DNA of 64,000 nucleotides from Bacteroidales bacterium UBA1714. GTDB taxonomy: Bacteria; Bacteroidota; Bacteroidia; Bacteroidales; Paludibacteraceae. Below, piece after piece: positions 28,148 to 36,976 of the stretch. Under the pieces are notes generated by a model. That model had not been told where the DNA came from and did not search any database. It saw only the letters and a list, made by a program, of their open reading frames with translations. The stretch's first letter is position 1; every line of letters begins with the position of its first letter. The stretch covers positions 7,188 to 71,187 of the forward strand of contig DCIY01000022.1 in assembly GCA_002317295.1 (NCBI GenBank), read 5' to 3'. Both the position numbers and the translations under genes were made by a program.

Positions 28148-29080
28148 ATGTTTAAGGCGTGGTCCAAGGAACAAAAAACGGGTATCCTCACCCTGGTTAT
28201 TTTGCTGGCAGCCATTTTGGTAGTCGTGCAGGCAGTGCGTCATCGTCCAAGAGAATCTGCCATATTGGTAGAACCCCAAGATACCACCTCAACATCATCT
28301 CATACAAGAGGAGAATCAGAATGGATTCTAGAGGATCATGGAATTTCTCTTTTTACCTTTGATCCCAATACAGCCGATAGTCTGACATTGTTGGCTTTGG
28401 GATTTCGTTCTTATCAAATCAAAGGTATGATGCGCTATCGAGCCAAAGGAGGACGATATCGTCAGCGGGCCGATTTGCTCAAGATCAGCGGTATGAGCGA
28501 TTCGATGTACTTTGTTCTCAAACCCTATGTTCAAATCGATACCTTGCGACTGAAACAGGAACGTATGGAGCGTTGGAGGCAAGACTCGCTGCATCGCGAT
28601 TCGCTCTATCGCCTAGAACGCGATTCATTACCCAAAGACACGCTGCGATATACACATAAACCAAAAAAAGACACGATTGTCGAGCTCAATAGTGCAGACA
28701 CGACCACTCTACAACTCGTTCCGGGCATTGGACATTATCGGGCCCGTAAGATTGTACAATATCGAGAAAGATTGGGAGGATATTATTGTGTAAAACAATT
28801 GCAGGACAGCGAAATGGAACTTTACGGGCAACCCATAGCAGACAGCACCCTGCGTTGTTTTACCGTTAACCGGGATTCAGTGCGAACACTGGCAGTGAAT
28901 CATTGTAGTGTGGATCAACTGAATCGTCACCCGTATATTCGCTTCAGCGAGGCGAAAGCGATATATACATTAAGGAGAAAAAAAATACGATTGGAGAACA
29001 TCCAATCGCTTAATGAGTTGCCGGAGCTGACTCAGGAGCAGATTCTGCGTTTGGAACCGTATTTAGATTTCTCGCATTAA
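28148..29080 (+). CDS. membrane helix-hairpin-helix protein (ComEA-like)
   Basis: 310 aa with one N-terminal membrane segment (residues 10-28) and three helix-hairpin-helix units: residues about 75-125, about 178-235 (VELNSADTTTLQLVPGIGHYRARKIV) and about 250-310. Such proteins bind DNA outside the cytoplasmic membrane in ComEA-type DNA uptake. The segment between the first two units is charged and rich in RDSL-type repeats. The 3' end overlaps the convergent exonuclease gene by 71 bp. Confidence 0.75.
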   Translation: MFKAWSKEQKTGILTLVILLAAILVVVQAVRHRPRESAILVEPQDTTSTSSHTRGESEWILEDHGISLFTFDPNTADSLTLLALGFRSYQIKGMMRYRAKGGRYRQRADLLKISGMSDSMYFVLKPYVQIDTLRLKQERMERWRQDSLHRDSLYRLERDSLPKDTLRYTHKPKKDTIVELNSADTTTLQLVPGIGHYRARKIVQYRERLGGYYCVKQLQDSEMELYGQPIADSTLRCFTVNRDSVRTLAVNHCSVDQLNRHPYIRFSEAKAIYTLRRKKIRLENIQSLNELPELTQEQILRLEPYLDFSH

Positions 29081-29741
29081 TCACCTCCTGCTGATGCAAC
29101 TGTTGGCGCAACAGGTCTTCCTGGTGCAGACGTTCCGCATCCTTCTTAGGCAACCGTTCATGTTGCATTAAGTCCATATAAATCAGCAATGTAGCCCAAG
29201 CATCCGTAGAAGCATAGCGGGCCTGCTCCGCAGTAAGATGAGAATTTTCCCAATTGGTTAATTGCTGTGCCTTGGAGATTTTTTGACCAAAACAGATGGC
29301 AAATATTTTTTGTAATCCCAGATCCAATATGCCATATTGTCCCACAATGGACTGCAGATCAACACAATTGCGAGGCACGAACTGTCGACGTCGTTTGAGT
29401 CCATTGAGGTCATCCTTAAAGGCCAGTCCCACTTTGCAGATTTTCGGATTGGCAAAAACCCCTGCCAAGGCTTCTGGCATCCCCACATGGGTAAGCCGAA
29501 ACAGGTAACATCGTTCGGTAGAGGCCACTTGTACCAGGGCTGTTGGATAATGGACACCACGAGTAAAAGATGGACGCGATTCGGTATCCACTCCCAGCAC
29601 TGTTTGTTCCATCAGATAAGCCACTGCAGATTCCACCATTTCGGGGCGATCCACAACAATCACTTCGCCGTCGAATTGGGTGACGGGCATGAGATTAATT
29701 TGCTCTTTTTCGATTCGATGTATATATGTATTGGGGTTCAT
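29010..29741 (-). CDS. 3'-5' exonuclease, DEDDy type (RNase D/WRN-like)
   Basis: 243 aa from MNPNTYIHRIEKEQINLMPV. The Exo I motif is VLGVDTESRPSF, Exo II lies in LNGLKRRRQFVPRNCVDLQ, and Exo III is YASTDAWATLLIY, giving the DEDDy set. The upstream ATG at 29789 lies in the promoter, so the start at 29741 is used. The last 24 codons overlap the ComEA-like gene tail to tail. Homologues act on DNA or structured RNA; the substrate is not known here. Confidence 0.85.
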   Translation of the reverse strand: MNPNTYIHRIEKEQINLMPVTQFDGEVIVVDRPEMVESAVAYLMEQTVLGVDTESRPSFTRGVHYPTALVQVASTERCYLFRLTHVGMPEALAGVFANPKICKVGLAFKDDLNGLKRRRQFVPRNCVDLQSIVGQYGILDLGLQKIFAICFGQKISKAQQLTNWENSHLTAEQARYASTDAWATLLIYMDLMQHERLPKKDAERLHQEDLLRQQLHQQEVINARNLNTVPNAESAPESAPATH

Positions 29742-29778
29742 TCGCCTCAAAATTGTCCTTGTTTTGCCAAAAATCGTG

Positions 29779-29810
29779 CAAAGATACACTTTTTTTTGTA
29801 CATATGCAAA
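29779..29810 (-). promoter_or_regulatory. promoter of the exonuclease gene
   Basis: Minus strand -7 TATCTTTG (29786-29779), 20-bp spacer, -33 TTTG (29810-29807). Its -33 box lies inside the spacer of the opposing LytTR promoter. Confidence 0.75.
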
Positions 29811-29826
29811 TTTTTTTATATCTTTG
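29795..29826 (+). promoter_or_regulatory. promoter of the LytTR gene, almost leaderless
   Basis: -33 TTTG (29795-29798), 20-bp spacer, -7 TATCTTTG (29819-29826). The ATG begins only 8 nt after the -7 box, so the transcript should have almost no 5' leader. Confidence 0.75.
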
Positions 29827-29834
29827 CAGCGAGT

Positions 29835-30470
29835 ATGAAAAAAGCCTTATTGGAATATCTCAAAAATCGCCACAATGTGGAGCTGCTCATTCTTGGGTTG
29901 ACAGCTTTGGCGGGATTGTTTATATTATCCGTCTCTCCCTATCAGATTCACGATTGGGTACAAGCTAACAAGCCCTTCATTTTTTGGTCGGAGATTGGTA
30001 TACTGATTCTAATGATTGGTGTACTTTGTCGCAAAGTGAATCATTTGAATGCAGTGATTATTAAGTTATCCGATCCTACTCACAAGGAGATGGCTGATGT
30101 TCCAGAAATGTATAATTTCTATGACGAACGCGGGGAACTGAAATTATCGGTCAAACCGGAAGCCCTCTATTACCTAGAGGCGGCAGACAACTATGTCCAA
30201 ATTCATTATAGCAATGCCGGCAAGATGCAAACGCTGATGATACGCAATACACTCAAGAACATTGAATGGCGTTTCAAGGGCAAGGAACTAATGCGTTGTC
30301 ATCGTTCTTATGTAGTCAATTTCAGTAAGATTCAGTTACTCAGACGACAAGAAGGAGATGTCGTGTTGGATTTTGGAGATGATCGCCTACCCCATATTCC
30401 GGTCAGCAAAGGATATAGCAACGATATTCTTAAACGATTTACCACCAGCAGCCCGAAGGGCGACCTATAA
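29835..30470 (+). CDS. membrane-anchored LytTR transcription regulator
   Basis: 211 aa. Two membrane segments (residues about 16-34 and 49-66) are followed by a LytTR DNA-binding domain from about residue 100: LYYLEAADNYVQIHY, LMIRNTLKNIEWRF, MRCHRSYVVNFSKIQLL and VSKGYSNDILKRF. There is no receiver domain, so it is a one-component or partner-controlled regulator. The start was moved to MKKALLEYL because longer versions run through the promoter. dprA follows after 14 bp, which suggests cotranscription. Confidence 0.85.
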   Translation: MKKALLEYLKNRHNVELLILGLTALAGLFILSVSPYQIHDWVQANKPFIFWSEIGILILMIGVLCRKVNHLNAVIIKLSDPTHKEMADVPEMYNFYDERGELKLSVKPEALYYLEAADNYVQIHYSNAGKMQTLMIRNTLKNIEWRFKGKELMRCHRSYVVNFSKIQLLRRQEGDVVLDFGDDRLPHIPVSKGYSNDILKRFTTSSPKGDL

Positions 30471-30484
30471 TATAAATTTATTGA

Positions 30485-31549
30485 ATGAATGATACGCTCC
30501 ATACGCTCGCATTAACGATTCTATTTCGTTATTCGCCTCGCAAGCTCAAGCAAGTGTTTGAGACTTATTCCTGTGCTCAAGAAGCATGGGAACATCTCAA
30601 GCAGGATGGCATGTCTATAGCCATGGACAAGGCGAAACGTGAAATGGAGTTTATCCAGGCGCATCAGGTGGAAGTGTTCGACGCCCGTACGGATCATTAT
30701 CCTTATCGGCTCAAGCAATGTCCGGATGCCCCCATGTTGTTGTTTGGCAAAGGTCATTTGGAGGTAAACCAGGGGAAGTTTGTGGCTATTGTTGGCACTC
30801 GTCAATCGACTCCCAGAGGAGAAGAAATGACCAGACGGTTGGTATTGGATTTGGCTCAATCATGCCCCGATACGACGATTGTCAGCGGACTAGCGTATGG
30901 CATTGATGTAGCCGCCCACAAGGCGGCCATTGAGGCGGGACTGAGTACACTAATAATTCCGGCTCACGGATTGGATCGCATCTACCCAAGTCTGCATCGT
31001 CCTGTGGCAGTAGCCAGTTTGCATCATGGTGGATTACTTACAGAATATCCCAGCGAGACGGAACCGGAAAAAATGAATTTTGTAGCGCGCAATCGCATTG
31101 TGGCAGGACTGAGTGATGCCGTGGTGGTGATAGAATCCAAAGTCAAAGGGGGTTCGCTCATTACGGCCCAATTGGGAAACGACTATAACCGGGAAGTGTT
31201 TGCCTTTCCCGGACGTAGTGAAGATGTTTATGCACAGGGGTGCAATGCTCTGATACGAGACCACAAGGCCAACCTAATTGAAAATGCGGAAGATCTCATT
31301 AGCGCCATGCAGTGGAATGCACAGGTAATGGTTCGTCCCCAACAGACGGCCATTACCTTTACGTCTTTTACTCAGGAGCAGCAACCCATTATCGATATTT
31401 TGAGTGCTGAAGCCGAAGGAGTGCCAGTGCATTCCATTATGATGGAAACGGGAATCGGATATTCGGATGTGGTTCGTATATTAATGGAGTTAGAAATGGA
31501 TAATCATGTTCGCAGCCTGCCGGGTGGTATATATATGTTGCGCAGATGA
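30485..31549 (+). CDS. dprA: DNA processing protein DprA
   Basis: Loads RecA on incoming single-stranded DNA during transformation; 354 aa. An N-terminal SAM-like region is followed by the Rossmann-like core (VAIVGTRQSTPRGEEMT, VSGLAYGIDVAAHKAAIEAG, GGLLTEYPSETEPEKMNF, ARNRIVAGLSDAVVVIESKVKGGSLITAQ) and a C-terminal winged-helix domain of about 60 residues. It is probably cotranscribed with the LytTR gene. Confidence 0.95.
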   Translation: MNDTLHTLALTILFRYSPRKLKQVFETYSCAQEAWEHLKQDGMSIAMDKAKREMEFIQAHQVEVFDARTDHYPYRLKQCPDAPMLLFGKGHLEVNQGKFVAIVGTRQSTPRGEEMTRRLVLDLAQSCPDTTIVSGLAYGIDVAAHKAAIEAGLSTLIIPAHGLDRIYPSLHRPVAVASLHHGGLLTEYPSETEPEKMNFVARNRIVAGLSDAVVVIESKVKGGSLITAQLGNDYNREVFAFPGRSEDVYAQGCNALIRDHKANLIENAEDLISAMQWNAQVMVRPQQTAITFTSFTQEQQPIIDILSAEAEGVPVHSIMMETGIGYSDVVRILMELEMDNHVRSLPGGIYMLRR

Positions 31550-31555
31550 TTGATC

Positions 31556-31596
31556 GGCCTAAAGGCCTATTGCTGATTGAAGATTGAAAATTGAAA
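31556..31596. repeat. GGCC hairpin plus ATTGAAA heptad tract
   Basis: The dprA-to-lipoprotein gap holds a GGCC-TAAA-GGCC mini hairpin (31556-31567) and then three 7-nt units ATTGAAG, ATTGAAA, ATTGAAA (31576-31596). The TTG start codon of the next gene lies within the second unit. The stretch AAAGGCCTATTG recurs upstream of tdk. Confidence 0.7.
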
Positions 31597-34325
31597 GATA
31601 CATATTATTATCCATTCTGATAGGATGGTTGCTATGCGGGTGTTCAACGCAGAAGAACACGGGTGCCTCCAGGTCATTTCACGAAATGAAGACCTACCAT
31701 AACATTTATTTTAACGGTAGGACTTCCTATGCTGACGGACTGGAAGCGATTCAACGTGCCAACACGGATGATTACTCCACCTTTATTAACCTTTATCCGG
31801 TGTCCAATCACAAGGCAGCGGAATCAGCCAAGTCACAAATGGATCAAACGATAGAGAAATGTCGTAAATGCATTAAGTTGCATTCCATTCATGTTCGGCC
31901 AAAATATAATTCCAAGAAGAGTCGTGATCCCGGATATAAGCAATGGTTGGAGAGCAAGGAGTTTAATAAGCAGATGTGGCGGGCGTGGATGTTATTGGGT
32001 CAGGCCGAGTTTCATAAAGGAGAATTTTTGGAGAGTGTAGGTACCTTTAACTATGTCAGTAGGTTGTATCCCAACGATAAAAACATTGTGGCGCTATGCC
32101 AGTTGTGGGTGGTTCGAGCTTATGGCGAACTGGGTTGGATATACGAAGCAGAAGATATGCTCAGTAAGGTGGTAGTGGACGATATCTCTCGCAAGGACCT
32201 GCCCTTCTATTCGGCTGTCAGCGCTGATATTGCCATGAAAGGCGAGCATTATCGAGAAGCAATTGCGTTTGTCAAAGTGGCTCGCGAAGCGGAAAACAAG
32301 AAGCAATATCGTCCACGATTTGAATTTGTGTTGGGCGAATTGTATGAGCATGATCACCAGAATGCAGCTGCTTGTGCTGCGTATAAGCGGGTAAATAAGA
32401 TGCATAGCAAAGATGTCGAATTAGACTTCAATGCCAAGATTCGGGCGGCAGAATTGTCCTCCGATACAGCCCATTCTTTACACCAATTACGTCGTTTGGC
32501 CAGGTTGTATAAGTATCGAGATAAGCAGGACCAACTCTATAATGCCATAGGTAACATCTATTTATCGCACAAAGACACCATCCAGGCATTGGCAGCCTAC
32601 GAGAAAGCCATCCGGGAAAGCACCCAAAATGGCAGTCACAAGGCCGCTGCCCTCTTGACAGCCGGTGATTTGTATTATCAATGTAAGAAATATACGCCTG
32701 CTGCTCCGTGCTACACGGAACTCGTTCAGATTCTGGATCACGAGCATCCAGCTTATCCTGTGGTGGAAAAACGCAGCAGTATCCTGGAGGACTTAGTTGC
32801 CCAAACTCAAACAATTGAGTTGCAAGATTCCCTGCAATATTTGGCCTCGCTCACGGAAGAGGAACAACTGGTCATCGTACAAGGCATTATTGAGCGGCTA
32901 ATCGAGCAAGAGAAACAGGATTCGCTGCAGGCTGCTCAAAATGCACGCAACAATGAACTGGCGCAGGCGGGAGGAGGACTCAAGAGCGTCAACACCCTGA
33001 ATATGCTAGGTGGTGGAGGAGGAGACCAAAACTGGTATTTTTACAATGCCCAACTGATGAAAAACGGCAAACAGGAGTTCCTGCGCAAATGGGGTAATCG
33101 TCCATTGGAAGATAACTGGCGCAGAAAGAGCAAAGCGGCTATCAGCACGTTCCAACAACCCCAGGATGAAGAAACTGAAGGGATCGAAGATACAACTGCT
33201 CTGTCGATGTTGGACGAACAGCAGCGAGAGCAGATGGAAGAAGATGCACCGGTGGCTCAAGAAATGGACCCGCATCAGCCACAATACTATCTGCAGCAGA
33301 TTCCGCGCACAGATGAAGACTTTGCCACCAGCAATACATTGATTGCCGATGCATTATACACCCTAGTGGGAATCTATCGCGACAAGGCGGAAGACATACC
33401 GATGTCTCAGGCCACATTTGCCGAGTTCCAGCGTCGATTTCCACAAGATGAACGGCAACTGAATCTATACTATATGCAGTATCTCACCTCCACCAAAATG
33501 GAAGATTCGCTTATGATTGACTCTTGCCGCAATGCCATCATCCATCGTTATCCGGAGAGTCAAGAGGCTGCTATTGTGGGCAATCCTGATTACGCCCCCA
33601 TGATGCGCCAGATGCTGCGAGAACAAGATTCACTCTATCAAGACACCTATACTGCGTATACCCATGGACAGTTTGACCAGGTAAAAACCAATAAACGCTA
33701 TGTGGAACAGACCTATCCATTGTCCACACTGATGCCTCGTTTTCTCTTTCTCAACGCCATTGCTGTGGCCAAGACACAAGGTCAAGATGGGTTTGTGACC
33801 GAACTCAGAGACATGGTTGATCGTTACCCTACCAGCGAACTTGGTGCCATTGCCAAAGACATGCTGGCCATGATGGGACAAGGTATGGAGAGCCAGCAAG
33901 ATGGTTCTGCTTCTACATTGGCGGACAAGCGTGGCGTCGTGGAAGAAGAGCAGGATACTATCCCTTCGGATTTGCATTTCAGCAGCGAACGTCAAGAGCG
34001 CAGTTTGGTGGTTATTGTGTTACCACAGGGTGAGGAACTGGTGAATGGCATGCTGTATGAAATGGCATTGTTTAACTTTACTCAATTCCTCATCAAGGAC
34101 TTTGATATCATCACCTTGCCTATTTTCCTAGTGAATCAGAGTGCCATTCAAATCAGTGGATTTGATTCGTTAGACGAAGCTCAATGGTATATATCGTTGG
34201 TGGAAAAAGATAATGAACTGGTACAAAAGATTTCTGCTATTCAAGGCCAAATCATCGGCATTACAGAACCCAATTATCAGTTATTGGGGAATCCGTTTAC
34301 CATAGAAGACTATCTTGGACAATAG
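31584..34325 (+). CDS. sprE: TPR lipoprotein, PorW/SprE-like T9SS component
   Basis: 913 aa. A lipoprotein signal ends at Cys20 (WLLCGCS). Several tetratricopeptide-like repeats follow (WMLLGQAEFHKGEFLESVGTF, VVRAYGELGWIYEAEDML, YNAIGNIYLSHKDTIQALAAYEKA). The N-terminal FHEMKTYHNIYFNGRTSYADG resembles the conserved start of PorW/SprE, an outer-membrane-linked T9SS protein. The start codon is TTG; an in-frame stop lies 3 bp upstream and no ATG is available before the lipobox. The assignment rests on architecture and pattern, not on alignment. Confidence 0.7.
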   Translation: MKIERYILLSILIGWLLCGCSTQKNTGASRSFHEMKTYHNIYFNGRTSYADGLEAIQRANTDDYSTFINLYPVSNHKAAESAKSQMDQTIEKCRKCIKLHSIHVRPKYNSKKSRDPGYKQWLESKEFNKQMWRAWMLLGQAEFHKGEFLESVGTFNYVSRLYPNDKNIVALCQLWVVRAYGELGWIYEAEDMLSKVVVDDISRKDLPFYSAVSADIAMKGEHYREAIAFVKVAREAENKKQYRPRFEFVLGELYEHDHQNAAACAAYKRVNKMHSKDVELDFNAKIRAAELSSDTAHSLHQLRRLARLYKYRDKQDQLYNAIGNIYLSHKDTIQALAAYEKAIRESTQNGSHKAAALLTAGDLYYQCKKYTPAAPCYTELVQILDHEHPAYPVVEKRSSILEDLVAQTQTIELQDSLQYLASLTEEEQLVIVQGIIERLIEQEKQDSLQAAQNARNNELAQAGGGLKSVNTLNMLGGGGGDQNWYFYNAQLMKNGKQEFLRKWGNRPLEDNWRRKSKAAISTFQQPQDEETEGIEDTTALSMLDEQQREQMEEDAPVAQEMDPHQPQYYLQQIPRTDEDFATSNTLIADALYTLVGIYRDKAEDIPMSQATFAEFQRRFPQDERQLNLYYMQYLTSTKMEDSLMIDSCRNAIIHRYPESQEAAIVGNPDYAPMMRQMLREQDSLYQDTYTAYTHGQFDQVKTNKRYVEQTYPLSTLMPRFLFLNAIAVAKTQGQDGFVTELRDMVDRYPTSELGAIAKDMLAMMGQGMESQQDGSASTLADKRGVVEEEQDTIPSDLHFSSERQERSLVVIVLPQGEELVNGMLYEMALFNFTQFLIKDFDIITLPIFLVNQSAIQISGFDSLDEAQWYISLVEKDNELVQKISAIQGQIIGITEPNYQLLGNPFTIEDYLGQ

Positions 34326-34326
34326 T

Positions 34327-34347
34327 GCACCTACAACGCGACAGGTG
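34327..34347. other. weak hairpin between convergent sprE and priA
   Basis: CACCT/AGGTG arms (34328-34332, 34343-34347) with a 10-nt loop and no T-run in the 32-bp gap. It may be a weak bidirectional terminator; nothing else is present. Confidence 0.25.
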
Positions 34348-34357
34348 ACCTAAAACA

Positions 34358-36379
34358 TTACATCGGGTCAACGTCGGAGTAGATAATAACGCTTTTGCAG
34401 GAAGGTTGGGCGAGTGTCCAATCTATATGGTTGGTGATGATTTTTTTAGCCTTAACAGTATTGGCATGCAATTCTATCCGCAGGGAAATCTGCCGAACAA
34501 AATAGCGTTGTGCCCGCGCAATGGAAGGAAGAATTACCCCAGACACACGTTGACCAAAACTGCAGGCCAGACGTTGTTGTAGCATTTGGGCAGCTGCCTG
34601 CACACGCGTCTCATTGGGGTGCTTAAGTATCAGCGTTATTTGACGATAGTAGGGCGGAAAACAATAGGCCTTTCTTTCATTCAATTCATGTGCTGCAAAT
34701 CCTTCATAATCATGGGTTTGGACATACTGAAAAAGGAAATGAGAAGGGTCAAATGTTTGAATGATCACCTGTCCTTGAGCCCCACTGCGACCAGCTCGTC
34801 CTGCTACCTGTTCGAGCATTTGAAAGGCCCTTTCATAACTGCGGATGGAGGGTTGGTTTAGAATGGAATCCGCATGGAGCACAGCCACCAAACTGACCTG
34901 CTCAAAGTGAAGTCCTTTGGTGACCATTTGGGTTCCAATCAGAATATCCACCTCATGGCGGGAAAAGGCATCAATGATATGCTGATAATCGTCTTTTTTG
35001 CGTGTGGTATCCAAATCCATTCGACTGACTCTCGCTCCCGGGAAGAGAGTCATTATCTCGTCTTCTATTCGCTCGGTTCCAAATCCGTGCGGTTTCATTT
35101 CTTTGCCACAATGTGGACAGACAGTAGTTATGGTCTGGGTATGGCCGCAGCAGTGGCAAACGAGTTGGCGCATGCGTTGATGCAGAGTCATACTCACATC
35201 ACAGTCCGGACATTTGCACACTTGAGCGCATTGCACACATTGCATATAAGGTGCGTAGCCACGTCGATTTTGAAACAAAATAACCTGTTTACCATCCGCC
35301 AACACCTCGCGGATACGGTCTACCAACGGGTCAGCAAAATGCCCATACATCTCTTTACGATGGTACTGACGAGTCAAGTCCACCATCGTGATTTGCGGTA
35401 ACTGAATTCCCTGATACCGTTGGGTCATGGCCACATAGCCATATTTGCCCGTTTGAACATTATACCAACTCTCCAGACTGGGTGTGGCGGTTCCCAATAA
35501 CGTATGAGCTCCCTGCTGATTGGCCAGCCATATGGCCAGGGAACGAGCATGATAACGCGGGGCAGGGTCCTGCTGTTTGTAAGACGGTTCATGTTCCTCG
35601 TCTACAATGACCAAACCCAATTGGCGAACGGGCAAAAAGACGGCAGAACGCGCCCCTAATACGACATGAGGTGTCGAGCCTAATAACTGCTGACGATAAA
35701 TCTCCATGCGTTGGCCATCGCTTACGCGGGAGTGGTAAACGAGTAACTGATTACCAAATACACGTTCCAAACGCGTAGTCAATTGGGTGGTCAGTGCAAT
35801 CTCTGGAACAAGATAAAGCACATTATTCCCTTGAGCCAATTGCTCAGTAATACAATGAATATATACCTCTGTCTTGCCGGAAGATGTCACTCCATGAAGC
35901 AAGATAACAGGATGATCAGACCATGTTTGGGTTATTTGGTTGCAAGCGAATTGTTGCTGTGCGTCCAATGCATGCGCGGGTTCCAGTACACCTGTATATT
36001 TGTGCGAACGCACGCGAGCGCGCGTACGCGCATCTAAACTGTACTGTCGATCTTGTGCCTTGGCCGGTAAAGCAGCCGACATAACATCTCCTATGGGGCA
36101 CATATAATAGTCGGATATCCATTGCCATAAGTGTAATTGGTCAAGGGTAACAATAGGTTGGGTATCCAGCACGAGCAGGATGTCTCGAAGAGCAATCGTG
36201 TCATTCCATGGTTGTGTATGCTCTGCATAAACGATTCCTACCATCTGTTTATGACCCAAAGGCACCACAACCCGCATACCGGGCGCTACACCATCAATGG
36301 ACTGAGGCACCCGATAGGTATAGGTATCCCTAATCGCTAACGGGAGAATAATATCTACCAGACGGGAGGACGTAACAAT
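34358..36379 (-). CDS. priA: primosomal helicase PriA
   Basis: Replication-restart helicase, about 673 aa. Walker A GVTSSGKTEVYIH, DEEH (IVDEEHEPSYKQQD), eight zinc-binding cysteines (CVQCAQVCKCPDC ... CHCCG ... CPHCG) and QVAGRAGRSGAQGQV are present. The conserved N-terminal 3'-DNA-binding domain (VDIILPLAIRDTYTYRVPQ) continues upstream of the first GTG at 36308-36310. The reading frame is closed by TAA at 36386-36388, which is also the tdk stop. Between these lie only ATT (36377-36379) or CTG (36359-36361) as plausible starts; ATT is given as the start. Confidence 0.88.
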   Translation of the reverse strand: MVTSSRLVDIILPLAIRDTYTYRVPQSIDGVAPGMRVVVPLGHKQMVGIVYAEHTQPWNDTIALRDILLVLDTQPIVTLDQLHLWQWISDYYMCPIGDVMSAALPAKAQDRQYSLDARTRARVRSHKYTGVLEPAHALDAQQQFACNQITQTWSDHPVILLHGVTSSGKTEVYIHCITEQLAQGNNVLYLVPEIALTTQLTTRLERVFGNQLLVYHSRVSDGQRMEIYRQQLLGSTPHVVLGARSAVFLPVRQLGLVIVDEEHEPSYKQQDPAPRYHARSLAIWLANQQGAHTLLGTATPSLESWYNVQTGKYGYVAMTQRYQGIQLPQITMVDLTRQYHRKEMYGHFADPLVDRIREVLADGKQVILFQNRRGYAPYMQCVQCAQVCKCPDCDVSMTLHQRMRQLVCHCCGHTQTITTVCPHCGKEMKPHGFGTERIEDEIMTLFPGARVSRMDLDTTRKKDDYQHIIDAFSRHEVDILIGTQMVTKGLHFEQVSLVAVLHADSILNQPSIRSYERAFQMLEQVAGRAGRSGAQGQVIIQTFDPSHFLFQYVQTHDYEGFAAHELNERKAYCFPPYYRQITLILKHPNETRVQAAAQMLQQRLACSFGQRVSGVILPSIARAQRYFVRQISLRIELHANTVKAKKIITNHIDWTLAQPSCKSVIIYSDVDPM

Positions 36380-36385
36380 AAGGAA

Positions 36386-36976
36386 TTATTTATTTTCTTG
36401 GGCAATAACTTTCTCGTAACAGACGCGACAAAGCGGTTCATACGAATCCGTTTCGCCCAACAATACGCGTTTTTGAGATTGGACCAAACGATGACTCACA
36501 TAAGCCAAATCACCACAATGCACACAAATGGCATGCGTCTTGTATACATCATCGGCAATAGCCATAAGAGCAGGCATAGGACCAAAGGGGACTCCTTTGT
36601 AGTCCATATCCAGACCGGCACATATGACGCGGACCCCCCGTTTGGCCAACTGGGCACAAACATCGACAATGCCCATGTCAAAGAATTGGGCTTCATCAAT
36701 GCCCACCACATCAATATCGTCTGCCAACAGCAGGATATTCTGACTGGAATCGACAGGTGTGGATTGAATGACATTGTGATCATGACTCACCACATCCTGT
36801 TCACTATAGCGAACATCCAAGGCGGGTTTGAAAATTTCTACTTTTTGTTTGGCAAACTGCGCCCGTTTCATACGGCGAATCAGTTCTTCGGTTTTTCCCG
36901 AAAACATCGAGCCACAGACTACTTCTATACTGCCTCGACGACGACTAGGTCCTTGTGTGTCTCTTTCTGAAAACAT
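36386..36976 (-). CDS. tdk: thymidine kinase
   Basis: Type II thymidine kinase of the salvage pathway; 196 aa from [15 protein letters not shown]. The P-loop is [14 protein letters not shown], the catalytic loop is [11 protein letters not shown], and two zinc CxxC pairs (CVHC, CRVC) frame the thymidine lasso. A TTG 27 bp upstream lies in a repeat and is not used. The gene is the second of two deoxynucleoside salvage loci here (kinases at 11.8-13.1 kb). The stop is in the same frame as priA. Confidence 0.95.
   Translation of the reverse strand: MFSERDTQGPSRRRGSIEVVCGSMFSGKTEELIRRMKRAQFAKQKVEIFKPALDVRYSEQDVVSHDHNVIQSTPVDSSQNILLLADDIDVVGIDEAQFFDMGIVDVCAQLAKRGVRVICAGLDMDYKGVPFGPMPALMAIADDVYKTHAICVHCGDLAYVSHRLVQSQKRVLLGETDSYEPLCRVCYEKVIAQENK

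Noticed and set aside
36000..36035. Alternating purine-pyrimidine GC-rich tract inside priA, possible Z-DNA
   Set aside because: It simply encodes an Ala/Arg-rich stretch of PriA (TRARVR) and no palindrome or repeat elsewhere supports a separate role.
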